A stretch of DNA of 64,000 nt from Microbacteriaceae bacterium VKM Ac-2855 (GTDB lineage: Bacteria; Actinomycetota; Actinomycetes; Actinomycetales; Microbacteriaceae), in assembly GCA_013204985.1 (NCBI GenBank), contig JABMLG010000009.1:124001-188000 (forward strand). The letters run 5' to 3'. Position 1 is the first letter of the stretch, and each line of letters begins with the position of its first letter. Of the stretch, positions 56,175-64,000 are shown piece by piece. Both the position numbers and the translations under genes were made by a program. The notes below the pieces were generated by a model. The model made no database searches and was not told the DNA's origin. It worked only from the letters and a program-made list of their open reading frames with translations.

Positions 56175-57104
56175 TTAGACCAGGCCCTTCTCGGCGAGCC
56201 AGGCCTTGGCGATCTCGGACGAGCTCTTCTGGTCGACGGTGCTCTCGACGTTCAACGCCACGAGATCCGAGGACGACAGCGCCGCATCGACCTTGTCGAG
56301 CACGGCCTCCGCCTTGGCGTCGACCTTGTCGGAGACGAGCGGAAGGACGTTCTGCGGCAGGATCAGGCTCTTCGGGTCCTGCAGCACCACGAGGTCCTCG
56401 GTCTCGATCGAGGGGTCGGCGGTGTAGAGGTCGGCGAGGTTCACGGTGCCGTCGGTCAGCGCCTTGAGCGTCAGCGGTCCGCCGCTGTCCTGCACGGTGG
56501 TCAGCGACACCGTGGCGCCGTAGGCCTCCTTGAGTCCGGTCGGACCGTACGGACGCGAATCGAACTCGGCGTTCGCCGCGACCGTCAGCGGATCCGTCAC
56601 CTTCGAGAGGTCGGCGAGCGACTCGAGGCCCCACTTCTCGGCGAACGCCTTGGTGGTCGTGTACGAGTCCTGGTCGCTGGCCTCGGCGGCGGTGAGGACG
56701 CGCAGGTTGTCGGGGAGCGCCTCGCCCAGTGCTGTTGCGATCTCGTCGGGCGTGGTGGCCGTCGCGTTCTTGTCGTAGTACTGCAGCAGGTTGCCGCTGT
56801 ACTCGGGCATCACGTCGATCGAGCCGGACTCGATCTCGGGGATGTACACGTCGCGCTGCCCGATCTGGTACTGACGGTCGACCGTGAAGCCGTCGGCTTC
56901 GAGCGCCTGGGCGTAGAGCTCGGCGATGATCTCGTTGGAGTAGTACGCCTGCGAGCCGATAACGATGGTGTCGGCGTCGGCCGTCGCTCCGGAACTGGAT
57001 GCGTCGAGCGGGTTGCTCGACGAACACCCTGCCAGGGCGAGCGAGACCCCGATCGCGACTGCCCCTGCGAGAGCGAGCCGGCCTTTCTTCGATGCTGTGA
57101 ACAT
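56175..57104 (-). CDS. OpuC/ProX-type osmoprotectant-binding lipoprotein
   Basis: A 309-residue binding protein with a lipobox LAGC (Cys27). TIVIGSQAYYSNEIIAELYAQALE and VMPEYSGNLLQYY are typical of the glycine betaine/carnitine/choline (OpuAC) group; aromatic residues for a quaternary-amine cage are available (Tyr-rich). Last gene of the four-gene importer. Signals osmotic adaptation. Confidence 0.9.
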   Translation of the reverse strand: MFTASKKGRLALAGAVAIGVSLALAGCSSSNPLDASSSGATADADTIVIGSQAYYSNEIIAELYAQALEADGFTVDRQYQIGQRDVYIPEIESGSIDVMPEYSGNLLQYYDKNATATTPDEIATALGEALPDNLRVLTAAEASDQDSYTTTKAFAEKWGLESLADLSKVTDPLTVAANAEFDSRPYGPTGLKEAYGATVSLTTVQDSGGPLTLKALTDGTVNLADLYTADPSIETEDLVVLQDPKSLILPQNVLPLVSDKVDAKAEAVLDKVDAALSSSDLVALNVESTVDQKSSSEIAKAWLAEKGLV

Positions 57105-57149
57105 GATCGTCCTTACTCGGTGAAGAGGGAGGCCCCTGGTGCGGGGACC

Positions 57150-57881
57150 TTATTCGGTGGCCGTAGCCACCACCGCACGCGACCGGGTCGGTCGAGAACG
57201 GGAGCTTCGAGTGGTGGTCGCCAGGCGGACGCCGGCGGGAACCAGGATGCGCTGCAGCAGCGCCAGGACGCCATCGAGGATCAGCGCGAGCGCGATCACG
57301 AGCAGAGAACCGACGAGCATGACCTGGTAGTTCTGCGTATTCAGGCCGGCGAAGATGTAGACACCGAGCCCGCCCATGCCCGTAATGGTGGCGAGCGTCG
57401 CGGTGGCGACGACCTGCAGAACCGTCGATCGCAATCCGCTGATCAGCAGCGGCAGCCCGAGTGGGATCTCGACCTTCGTCAGGATCTGCCACTCGGTCAT
57501 GCCGACCGCTCGAGCGGCGTCGATCGTCTTGCGATCGATCGCCTCGAATCCGCTGTAGGCGCCGGCCAGGGCGGGCGGGATCGCGAGGATCGTCAGCGCG
57601 ACCACCGGGGCGAAGAGGCCGATGCCGACAGCCAGAGCGATGATCGTCAGGACGGCCAGAGTGGGTAGAGCGCGAACGGCGCCGGAGAGCGCCACCGCGA
57701 CCCCCTTGCCTTTACCCGTATGGCCGATCAGGAAGCCGAGCGGCACCGCGATGACGATCGCGATCACCACCACGATCAACGTCACGTAGAGATGCTCGCC
57801 CAGTCGAGTGAGGATGCCGTTCGGCCCGCTCGCGTTCGCCGGGTCGAAGATGTAGCGCAGGGCGTCGACGATGAAGTTCAC
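57150..57881 (-). CDS. Osmoprotectant ABC transporter permease (second)
   Basis: A 243-residue permease with about five to six helices. GAVRALPTLAVLTIIALAVGIG and AARAVGMTEWQILTKVEIPLGLPLLISGLRSTVLQVVATATLA contain the EAA loop (AAxxxGMTxxQxLxxVEIPL). GTG 57881 overlaps the stop of the other permease gene. The C-terminal tail is basic. Confidence 0.9.
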   Translation of the reverse strand: MNFIVDALRYIFDPANASGPNGILTRLGEHLYVTLIVVVIAIVIAVPLGFLIGHTGKGKGVAVALSGAVRALPTLAVLTIIALAVGIGLFAPVVALTILAIPPALAGAYSGFEAIDRKTIDAARAVGMTEWQILTKVEIPLGLPLLISGLRSTVLQVVATATLATITGMGGLGVYIFAGLNTQNYQVMLVGSLLVIALALILDGVLALLQRILVPAGVRLATTTRSSRSRPTRSRAVVATATE

Positions 57882-58573
57882 GCGGCCACCTCGCTCGAGC
57901 GGTTCGCGATGCGGCGCGCAACGCGTCGGGACGGAGCCGAGAGGGCACGCTGCCACGGCATCAGGATGCGACCGAGCAGGACGATCAGCGCGTCGAAGAC
58001 GAGCGCGATGATGATGGTGCCGACGGTGCCGGCGATGATCTCCGCCGGAATGTTTCGTTGGAAACCGTCGAGGAAGAGCAGACCGAGATTCACGGATCCG
58101 AGCGCACCCGACACCGTGACCAGGCTCACCGTGCTCACCGAGACGACGCGCATCCCGGCCAGGAGCACCGGCCCGCTCAGGGGCAGTTCGACAGCCCAGA
58201 ACCGCCGCCAACGGCCGTAACCCATGGCGGTGGCCGACTGGATGATGTCGGGATCGATCGAGGCGAGACCGTCGGCCGCCGATCGAGCCATCACGGCGAC
58301 GCCGTAGATCGTCAGCACGAAGACGACGTTCTCGTCGGCGCGCAGGTTGACACCGATGATCAGCGCCGTGATCGGGAAAAGGGCGAGGGACGGAATCGCG
58401 TACAGGATGCCCAGCACTCCGACGAACACGCCGCGCCCGCCTCGCAGCCGGTTCGCCAGCCAGCCCAGCGGTATGGAGAGGATGAACGTGAAGACGATGG
58501 CGGGCAGGGAGAGTCCGATGTGCGCCAGCGTGCGGTCGCCGATCAGCGGGAGGTTCGACAGCACCCAGTTCAC
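57878..58573 (-). CDS. Osmoprotectant ABC transporter permease (first)
   Basis: A 231-residue permease; LYAIPSLALFPITALIIGV and ATAMGYGRWRRFWAVELPLSGPVLLAGMR carry the EAA motif. Works as a heterodimer with the next gene's product. ATG overlaps the ATPase stop (ATGA). Confidence 0.9.
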   Translation of the reverse strand: MNWVLSNLPLIGDRTLAHIGLSLPAIVFTFILSIPLGWLANRLRGGRGVFVGVLGILYAIPSLALFPITALIIGVNLRADENVVFVLTIYGVAVMARSAADGLASIDPDIIQSATAMGYGRWRRFWAVELPLSGPVLLAGMRVVSVSTVSLVTVSGALGSVNLGLLFLDGFQRNIPAEIIAGTVGTIIIALVFDALIVLLGRILMPWQRALSAPSRRVARRIANRSSEVAA

Positions 58574-59409
58574 GGTGCGCCGTCCTGAACGACGGGTTCG
58601 TCGCTCAGCACCCCTGCCGCTCGACCGTCGCCATCGACCACGATGCGTCCGGTCGCCGTCTCTTCGATGTGGAGTGCGCGCTTACCGCGACCCAGCCCCA
58701 CGAATTCGGCGACGAAGTCACTCGCGGGCTCCGCCATGATCTCGGCAGGGCTCCCCTTCTGGGCGATTCGGCCGCCCTTCTCGAGGATGACGACCTGGTC
58801 GCCGAGCAGGAACGCCTCGTCGATGTCGTGAGTCACGAACACGACCGTCTTGTCGAGCTCGCGCTGCAGACGGATCGTCTCGCGCTGCAGGTCGGCGCGG
58901 ACGAGGGGGTCGACGGCGCCGAACGGTTCGTCCATCAGCAGGATGTTGGGATCGACCGCGAGACCGCGGGCCACGCCGACGCGTTGCTGCTGACCCCCGG
59001 AGAGTTGGCTCGGGTAGCGCTTCGCGAGGCCGCGATCGAGCCCGACGGTGTCCATCAGCTCAAGCGCACGCTCGTGCGCGTCCTTCTTCTTCACCCCGGT
59101 CAGCAGAGGCACCGTCGCGATGTTGTCGATGACGAACTTGTGCGGGAGGAGCCCCGAGTTCTGCATCACATAGCCGATGCGTCGACGCAGGGCCACGGGC
59201 GGGAGGGAGGCGATGTCCTCGCCGTCGATCTCGATCGTGCCGCCGCTGGGCTCGATCATCCTGTTGATCATGCGGAGGATGGTGGTCTTGCCACAACCGG
59301 AAGACCCCACGAAGACCGTCGTCTGGCGAGACGGCAGCACAAGGCTGAAGTCTTCCACCGCACGGGTGCCGTCGGGGTACCGCTTGCTCACGGCGCGGAA
59401 TTCGATCAC
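58570..59409 (-). CDS. Osmoprotectant ABC transporter ATPase
   Basis: A 279-residue ATPase of the OpuCA/ProV group: Walker A GSSGCGKTTILRMINRM, Q loop VMQNSGLLPH, signature LSGGQQQRVGVARGL, Walker B ILLMDEPFGAVDP. A short C-terminal extension replaces a full CBS pair. GTG 59409 has GAAGAAGG seven bases upstream; the longer frame from 59448 has none. First gene of the importer. Confidence 0.92.
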   Translation of the reverse strand: MIEFRAVSKRYPDGTRAVEDFSLVLPSRQTTVFVGSSGCGKTTILRMINRMIEPSGGTIEIDGEDIASLPPVALRRRIGYVMQNSGLLPHKFVIDNIATVPLLTGVKKKDAHERALELMDTVGLDRGLAKRYPSQLSGGQQQRVGVARGLAVDPNILLMDEPFGAVDPLVRADLQRETIRLQRELDKTVVFVTHDIDEAFLLGDQVVILEKGGRIAQKGSPAEIMAEPASDFVAEFVGLGRGKRALHIEETATGRIVVDGDGRAAGVLSDEPVVQDGAP

Positions 59410-59643
59410 AGTCTCGCCTTCTTCGTGCTCTGGATCGGCCTCGTGCACGGGCCGGTACCGACCCGTCCGTTAGCCAAACACCATTCGGATGCCGTTGCCA
59501 AGTCGGATTGCTCCGTGTTGCGGTGGCGGCGGCCACACGATATGGGGCCGATCGACTTCGGATCGCCTGAACCATCGAAGCACGCACCTCCGACAGGGAA
59601 AGCCGTGTGTCGGAGAGTGACGAGCGGCGCCGGAGATGCGCAA

Positions 59644-59672
59644 GGGCCGCCCGCACATCGTGCGGACGGCCC
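59644..59672 (-). terminator. Terminator of the TetR gene
   Basis: GGGCCGCCCGCAC (59644-59656) and GTGCGGACGGCCC (59660-59672) pair at 12 of 13 positions with a wobble pair in RNA, around a 3-base loop, 22 bases after the TetR stop. Confidence 0.75.
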
Positions 59673-59693
59673 ATCAGCTCAGAGAGTCGCGGA

Positions 59694-60350
59694 CTAGGCC
59701 TCGATCGGCCCGTAGTGGGTCGAGAGATACGTGCGCAGCACGGCACGGCACTCCTCGATGAAGCGCTGGTCGCCGTTCGGATCGATCAGGAAGGCGCGCG
59801 TGAGCAGTGCATCCGCGATCTCGACGGTGATCTCGAGACGGAAAGACAGCTGGGCCCCGCCCGGCAGACCGTATTCGGCGGCGAGGATCTCGGCGAAACG
59901 ACGCGCGAAGAAGCCCGACTCGAACGCCTCGCCCGCCACCTCCGGCGCGTGGATCGTGTCGACGAAGCGAATCGAACGGAAGCCCGGCTCGTTGCGGTGC
60001 ATGTCGCAGAACGAGTCGATCGCGCAATCGACGGCTCCCCACCAGTTGGCGGGGCTCGTGTCGCGGATCTCGGAGATGACCTTCTTGCGGAATCGCTCCA
60101 GCGCGCGCTCGCGCAGTGCCTGCAGGACGGCGATGCGGTCGGGGAAGTAGCGGTACACGGTGCCGATGGCAGCTCCCGCTCGCTCCGCGACCATGGCGGT
60201 AGTGAGTCGGTCGAAGCCGACCTCGTCCACGACCGCAGCAGCGGCATCGAGGAGGGAGGCGAGTCGCGCGGCGCTCCGAACCTGTACGGGCTCGTTACGG
60301 ACCTGCGTCGTCTCGCCGAACGGTCGTTCAATCAGATTGCCAAGTGGCAC
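59694..60350 (-). CDS. TetR-family regulator upstream of the osmoprotectant operon
   Basis: A 218-residue repressor. The helix-turn-helix is AAAAVVDEVGFDRLTTAMVAERAGAAIGTVYRYF (core AMVAERAGAAIGTVYRYF). AAAGGAG precedes the GTG start; TACGAT (60380-60385) is a likely -10 box. TGCCA-AG-TGGCA spans its start codon and TTGCCAAGT recurs upstream of the importer ATPase (59495-59503), so it may control both, though this is thin evidence. Confidence 0.9.
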   Translation of the reverse strand: MPLGNLIERPFGETTQVRNEPVQVRSAARLASLLDAAAAVVDEVGFDRLTTAMVAERAGAAIGTVYRYFPDRIAVLQALRERALERFRKKVISEIRDTSPANWWGAVDCAIDSFCDMHRNEPGFRSIRFVDTIHAPEVAGEAFESGFFARRFAEILAAEYGLPGGAQLSFRLEITVEIADALLTRAFLIDPNGDQRFIEECRAVLRTYLSTHYGPIEA

Positions 60351-60489
60351 GGCGACTCCTTTAGTTAGCTCTCCCTACAATCGTACCGAGGGCGTGGCGC
60401 CGCCCCGGCACCCGCACCGAAATAAGCTCGCCTTTGCGTCCCCCAAAGGACGGCACAAAACGCACAAATATCGGAAAGGCGGCGCTCGG

Positions 60490-61215
60490 ATGTGTGGACG
60501 ATTCGTGCTTTCGCAGACCTCGGCCGATCTGGCCGCTCTGTTCGACGTCGATGAGGTCGGGGCGTCACTGCCGCCCATCTCCTACAACATCGCCCCTACG
60601 GATCCGGTACCGATCGTGGTCGAGTCCATGAAGGGCGTCGAAGACGGCCTTCCGCCGCGTCGGCGCCTCGAGGCTGCACGCTGGGGGCTGGTGCCGTCGT
60701 GGTCGAAGGATCCCTCGGGCGCGGCCCGCATGATCAATGCGCGCATCGAATCCGTCGCCGAGAAGCCCGCATTCCGTGCGTCCTATGAGAAGCGGCGCGC
60801 CGCCATCCCTGCGACCGGCTACTACGAGTGGCACACCGATGAGGCGGGCACGAAAGTGCCGCACTTCATCAGCGCCGGCGAGGGCTCGCTGATCCTCTTC
60901 GCCGGGTTGTACGAGTGGTGGCGCGCACCGGCCCCCGGTTCACCCTGGCTGCTCACGGCGAGCATCCTCACCCAGCCGTCCTCCGGTCCGCTCGGCGCGA
61001 TTCACGACCGGATGCCCGTCTTCCTCGATCCCGAACTCCTCGGCGACTGGCTCGACCCCCTTGTGGAGGGTGACGCCGAACTGCTCGGAACGGTCGCCGG
61101 GGCGGCCGCGATGCTCGCGGACGATCTCGACGCGTACCCGGTCGGCCCCGAAGTCGGCAACGTTCGCAACAACGGTCCCGAACTCGTTCGGCGAGCCGAC
61201 ACTCTGACAGACTGA
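60490..61215 (+). CDS. SRAP domain protein (YedK/HMCES-type abasic site shield)
   Basis: A 241-residue SOS-response-associated peptidase-like protein. Cys2 (MCGRF) forms the covalent link to abasic sites in single-stranded DNA; MINARIES, GYYEW and IHDRMPV supply the other active-site residues. GGAAAGG precedes the ATG. First gene of a three-gene unit with a phosphatase-like and an AlkZ-like gene. Confidence 0.95.
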   Translation: MCGRFVLSQTSADLAALFDVDEVGASLPPISYNIAPTDPVPIVVESMKGVEDGLPPRRRLEAARWGLVPSWSKDPSGAARMINARIESVAEKPAFRASYEKRRAAIPATGYYEWHTDEAGTKVPHFISAGEGSLILFAGLYEWWRAPAPGSPWLLTASILTQPSSGPLGAIHDRMPVFLDPELLGDWLDPLVEGDAELLGTVAGAAAMLADDLDAYPVGPEVGNVRNNGPELVRRADTLTD

Positions 61216-61219
61216 ACGG

Positions 61220-62272
61220 ATGCCGCCGAAGCCAGAGAACCCGGTCGCCGCGCAGGCCGCAGAAGTCCTGCATCGCGCCGCGCGGATCGAGGATCGTATC
61301 CACGAGTTCCGTGTGCGCCGGGCGGTCCGTCGCGGCTACGTTTCGCGGGTGATCCCCTATACCGGGTACGGCACGACCACGCAGCTGCGGGTGCTGGCCC
61401 GCGTTCTCTACACCCGACCCACCCCGGAAGGCGAAGAGCCGCCGCGACCCGTTGAAGGCGTGCGCGGCTGGCGCAGCTTCACGAGCGTTTTCGTGAGCGA
61501 TGTCGCCGTCACGATCGAGGCCGACGGCCAACGCCACGAGGTCGTCGCGGACCGCGGCGGGGTCGTCGACGCAGACATCCCGGTGTCCCTCACCCCCGGG
61601 TGGCACACGATCTCGATCTCCACGGCGGAGTCGGAGTCGGTCGAGGCACCGGTCTTCATCGTCGCGCCGGATTCACGCATCGGCATCGTCTCAGACATCG
61701 ACGACACCGTGATGGTGACGGCGCTCCCCCGCCCGTTCGTCGCCGCGTGGAACACGTTCGTCCTCGACGAACACGCTCGGATGCCGACCCCGGGGATGGC
61801 CGTCTTCCTCGATCGCTTCTCGTCGCAGCACCCCGGCTCGCCGGTCATCTATCTCTCCACGGGCGCCTGGAACGTCGCGCCGGCGCTGACCCGTTTCCTT
61901 TCCCGCAACCTCTATCCCTCAGGCGCGCTGCTCCTGACCGACTGGGGGCCGACCCACGATCGGTTCTTCCGAAGCGGCCGGGAGCACAAGGAGCAGAACC
62001 TCCGCCGTCTCGTGGCGGAGTTCCCGGACGTGCGCTGGCTGCTGGTCGGCGACGACGGTCAGCACGACGAGGAGATCTACAGCACCTTCGCAGCGGAGTA
62101 TCCGCAGCACGTCGCAGCGATCGCCATCCGGCAGCTCTCTCCGAGCGAGGCGGTGCTGGCCGGAGGTCGCTCCAAGGGCGAGGATCGCGCCGAGACGAGC
62201 GGAACACCCTGGGTGACCGCTCCCGACGGGGCCGGCCTCTCCGAGCAGCTGGGTGAACTCGGGATCCTTTGA
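61220..62272 (+). CDS. DUF2183 (App1-like) phosphatase domain protein
   Basis: A 350-residue protein. The HAD-type motif DIDDTVMVT follows GIVSDIDD in the middle, and LLVGDDGQHDEEIY is the second acidic block; this is the DUF2183 domain of App1-type phosphatidate phosphatases. An N-terminal beta-rich part (40-150) precedes it. It starts four bases after the SRAP gene and overlaps the next start (TTTGATG). Confidence 0.88.
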   Translation: MPPKPENPVAAQAAEVLHRAARIEDRIHEFRVRRAVRRGYVSRVIPYTGYGTTTQLRVLARVLYTRPTPEGEEPPRPVEGVRGWRSFTSVFVSDVAVTIEADGQRHEVVADRGGVVDADIPVSLTPGWHTISISTAESESVEAPVFIVAPDSRIGIVSDIDDTVMVTALPRPFVAAWNTFVLDEHARMPTPGMAVFLDRFSSQHPGSPVIYLSTGAWNVAPALTRFLSRNLYPSGALLLTDWGPTHDRFFRSGREHKEQNLRRLVAEFPDVRWLLVGDDGQHDEEIYSTFAAEYPQHVAAIAIRQLSPSEAVLAGGRSKGEDRAETSGTPWVTAPDGAGLSEQLGELGIL

Positions 62273-63369
62273 TGCCGCTCACCTCGTCGCGGATAGCGCG
62301 GCTCCGGCTGCGATCACAGGGGCTCGTCGGCGTGCTCGATCGGACACCGGCCGAGGTGGCGCACCGCATGCTCGCACTGCAGGGCCAGGATCCCGCTTCG
62401 ATGCTCTGGTCGATCGGCCTCCGAGCGGCGGATGCGAGCGGTGTCGGCGGCGAGGGCGTGGTGCGGGCGGCCTTCGATCGCGGCGAACTGGTGCGGTCGT
62501 GGACGATGCGCGGAACGTTGCACGCGACGACCCCCGCCGACCTCGTCCTCCTGCTCTCGGTCACCGCCGAGCGCCAGCGCCGCGCCGTTCTCACGCGTCA
62601 GCGCTCGTTGGGCGTTTCAGCGGCGGACATCGCGGCCTCGGAGGTTGTCGCGCGCGCGGTGCTCGCCGACGGTGCACAGGCCACGCGCGCCGAGTTGTAC
62701 GCGGCCTGGCAGACCGCCGGCCAGGCGACATCCGACCAGCGCGGATATCACTTGATCTACGCGCTGGCACTCGAGCAGGTGCTCTGCCTCGGCCCGTTCC
62801 GCGGCACCGAGCAGTGCTTCGTCCTGGCCGACGACTGGCTGCCGGATTCTCCATCGCCCGATGCCGAGGACGCGGCGATGGAGATCGCGCGGCGCTACTT
62901 CTCGAGTCACGGTCCGGCGACGGAACGCGACCTGGCGAATTGGCTCAAGATCCCGCTGACCACCGCGCGGGCAGCGATGGCCGCTCTCGGCGACGAACTC
63001 CAGGCGACGGATGGTCCGACCGGCGTGCTCTGGGCGACGCCCGAGCGGTGGGAGTCGACGGTGAACGGGAGCGGCCGCATCCTGCTGCTGCCCGGATTCG
63101 ACGAGATGCTCCTCGGATACGCCGATCGCAGCGCCTCGCTTCCCTCCGAATTCGCCGACCGGATCGTTCCGGGCGGCAACGGCATCTTCTTGGCGACGAT
63201 CCTCCGCGACGGTCGTGTGGTCGGCACGTGGCGACGCCGCACGGCATCCGGAGTGACGGCGGTGACGCCGGATCCGTTCCTCCCGCTGTCGCCGTCCGAC
63301 GACGCGGGCGTGGTACGCGAGGCGAAGCGCTACGCCCGCTTCCTCGGCACGGCCGTCCCTGTCGGCTGA
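62272..63369 (+). CDS. AlkZ-like winged-helix DNA glycosylase family protein
   Basis: A 365-residue HTH_42/AlkZ-family protein with tandem winged helices. LALQGQDPASMLWSIGLR holds the Gln-X-Gln catalytic-type motif; SWTMRGTLHATTP and LPGFDEMLLGYADR are family blocks. AlkZ members unhook DNA crosslinks or excise alkylated bases and leave abasic sites. ATG 62272 overlaps the stop of the DUF2183 gene, so the two are coupled. Confidence 0.85.
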   Translation: MPLTSSRIARLRLRSQGLVGVLDRTPAEVAHRMLALQGQDPASMLWSIGLRAADASGVGGEGVVRAAFDRGELVRSWTMRGTLHATTPADLVLLLSVTAERQRRAVLTRQRSLGVSAADIAASEVVARAVLADGAQATRAELYAAWQTAGQATSDQRGYHLIYALALEQVLCLGPFRGTEQCFVLADDWLPDSPSPDAEDAAMEIARRYFSSHGPATERDLANWLKIPLTTARAAMAALGDELQATDGPTGVLWATPERWESTVNGSGRILLLPGFDEMLLGYADRSASLPSEFADRIVPGGNGIFLATILRDGRVVGTWRRRTASGVTAVTPDPFLPLSPSDDAGVVREAKRYARFLGTAVPVG

Positions 63370-63427
63370 TCCCGTCCGACGACGGTGCCGGTGCGGTCGG
63401 CGCAGATCGAGACGCCGAAGACGACGC

Positions 63428-63457
63428 AGCCCGGCACGGATGATCCGGTGCCGGGCT
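63428..63457. terminator. Bidirectional terminator between AlkZ-like and YceI genes
   Basis: AGCCCGGCAC (63428-63437) pairs with GTGCCGGGCT (63448-63457); GGA/TCC in the loop can extend the stem. It lies between convergent 3' ends. Confidence 0.7.
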
Positions 63458-63518
63458 GGGCGCGACGAGCAGGGCCTCGTCGGGGAACCGCGCGTTCGGG
63501 TCGCGCGGAGGTGTCGGA

Positions 63519-64000
63519 CTACGCCGAGTGAACGGCCTGGAGCTCGATGGTGATGGAGACCTTCTCGCCGATGAGCACGCCACCGGTCTCGAGAGCGGCG
63601 TTGTAGGTCAGACCGAAGTCGGTGCGGTCGATCGTGGTGGTCGCGACGAGGCCGGCCTTGTAGTTGCCGTAGGGGTCGGTGCCGAAGCCGCCGAACTCGA
63701 GGTCGAAGGTGACCGGCTTGGTGACGCCCTTGATGGTGAGATCTCCATCGACGAGGAAGTCGTCCTTGTTCGGGCGAACCGCGGTGCTCGTGAAGTGGAT
63801 CTGCGGGAAGGTCTCGGCCTCGAAGAAGTCACCGGTACGCAGGTGTCCGTCACGGTTGGGCTCGTTGGTGTTGATCGATGCGACCTCGGCGGTGGCCTCG
63901 ACGGTCGAGTCGAGGGGGTTCTCGCCCGTGGTGAAGGTGGCGGTGAAGTTCTCGAACTTGCCCTTGACCTTGCTGATCATGAGGTGGCGGACGCTGAAGG
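63519..64000 (-). CDS. YceI-family lipid-binding protein, N-terminus cut by window edge
   Basis: 160 in-window codons of a YceI lipocalin-like protein. The frame is open through the edge and reads FSVRHLMISKVKGKFENF, the known family block that lies about 20 residues after the start, so the ATG at 63980 is internal. GDLTIKGVTKPVTFDLEF and DRTDFGLTYN are further marks. YceI proteins bind isoprenoids or similar long-chain lipids. Confidence 0.9.
   Translation of the reverse strand, partial: FSVRHLMISKVKGKFENFTATFTTGENPLDSTVEATAEVASINTNEPNRDGHLRTGDFFEAETFPQIHFTSTAVRPNKDDFLVDGDLTIKGVTKPVTFDLEFGGFGTDPYGNYKAGLVATTTIDRTDFGLTYNAALETGGVLIGEKVSITIELQAVHSA

Noticed and set aside
60338-60349. TGCCA-AG-TGGCA at the TetR start codon as an operator
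   Set aside because: Arms of five bases inside coding sequence and only a nine-base match upstream of the importer genes; too weak to list as a site.

Overview
The window is high-G+C (about two thirds by eye) and nearly fully coding. It fits an actinobacterium of the Microbacteriaceae type. Supporting signs are the gene order dnaG / dgt-dusB / uppS-recO / leuA / era-ybeY-phoH-HIT-rsmE-dnaJ-hrcA / hemW-lepA / rpsT-holA-comEC-comEA-leuS, many GTG starts, stop/start overlaps of the ATGA or GTGA kind, and many -10 boxes (TANNNT) placed 6-7 bases before a start codon, which is the layout of leaderless transcripts. Genus cannot be read from the sequence. No rRNA, tRNA, insertion sequence, prophage or CRISPR array was seen.

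Layout. 1-1804: the end of an oligopeptide-type ABC importer operon (lipoprotein binding protein, then a permease cut by the window edge). 2104-8395: dnaG, a small ArsR-controlled operon, dgt-dusB and a YbaK-type deacylase. 8392-12473: a DsbA/FrnE-type protein coupled to an overlooked 53-residue protein, a divergent class V aminotransferase/LysR pair, and a Gfo/Idh/MocA oxidoreductase. 12470-17868: uppS-recO, a TRIC-type channel, a 0.9 kb array of ten tandem 94-bp stem-loop units, then leuA with an attenuator-like leader peptide. 17973-21199: ClgR-type regulator, a two-component system and a SnoaL-like protein. 21218-28625: era, CNNM protein, ybeY, phoH, HIT, rsmE, dnaJ, hrcA (with CIRCE). 28895-36041: two DUF4870 membrane proteins, hemW, DUF1990, lepA, an acetyltransferase, a class I aminotransferase and rpsT. 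36245-43041: holA, comEC, comEA, leuS. 43214-45281: divergent pabB and pabC-like genes. 45292-51025: cydABDC for cytochrome bd oxidase. 51367-56046: GH3 glycosidase with a divergent TetR regulator, a DedA protein and an SDR. 56175-60350: an OpuC/ProU-type osmoprotectant importer and a TetR regulator. 60490-63369: an SRAP protein, a DUF2183 phosphatase-like protein and an AlkZ-like glycosylase in one apparent operon. A YceI gene is cut by the right edge.

How the genes work together. Most genes are housekeeping: replication (dnaG, holA, dgt), RNA modification and ribosome work (dusB, ybeY, rsmE, lepA, era, rpsT), protein folding (hrcA/dnaJ), DNA uptake and repair (comEA/comEC, recO, SRAP, AlkZ-like), cell wall lipid (uppS), leucine and folate synthesis, respiration under low oxygen (cyd) and osmotic adaptation.

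The features that look least described are the stem-loop array at 14791-15720, which seems to be an expanded version of a hairpin also seen singly at other 3' ends; the 53-residue CX4C protein translationally coupled to the DsbA-type gene; the overlapping back-to-back -10 boxes between pabB and pabC; and a comEC frame that runs about 430 bases into holA.
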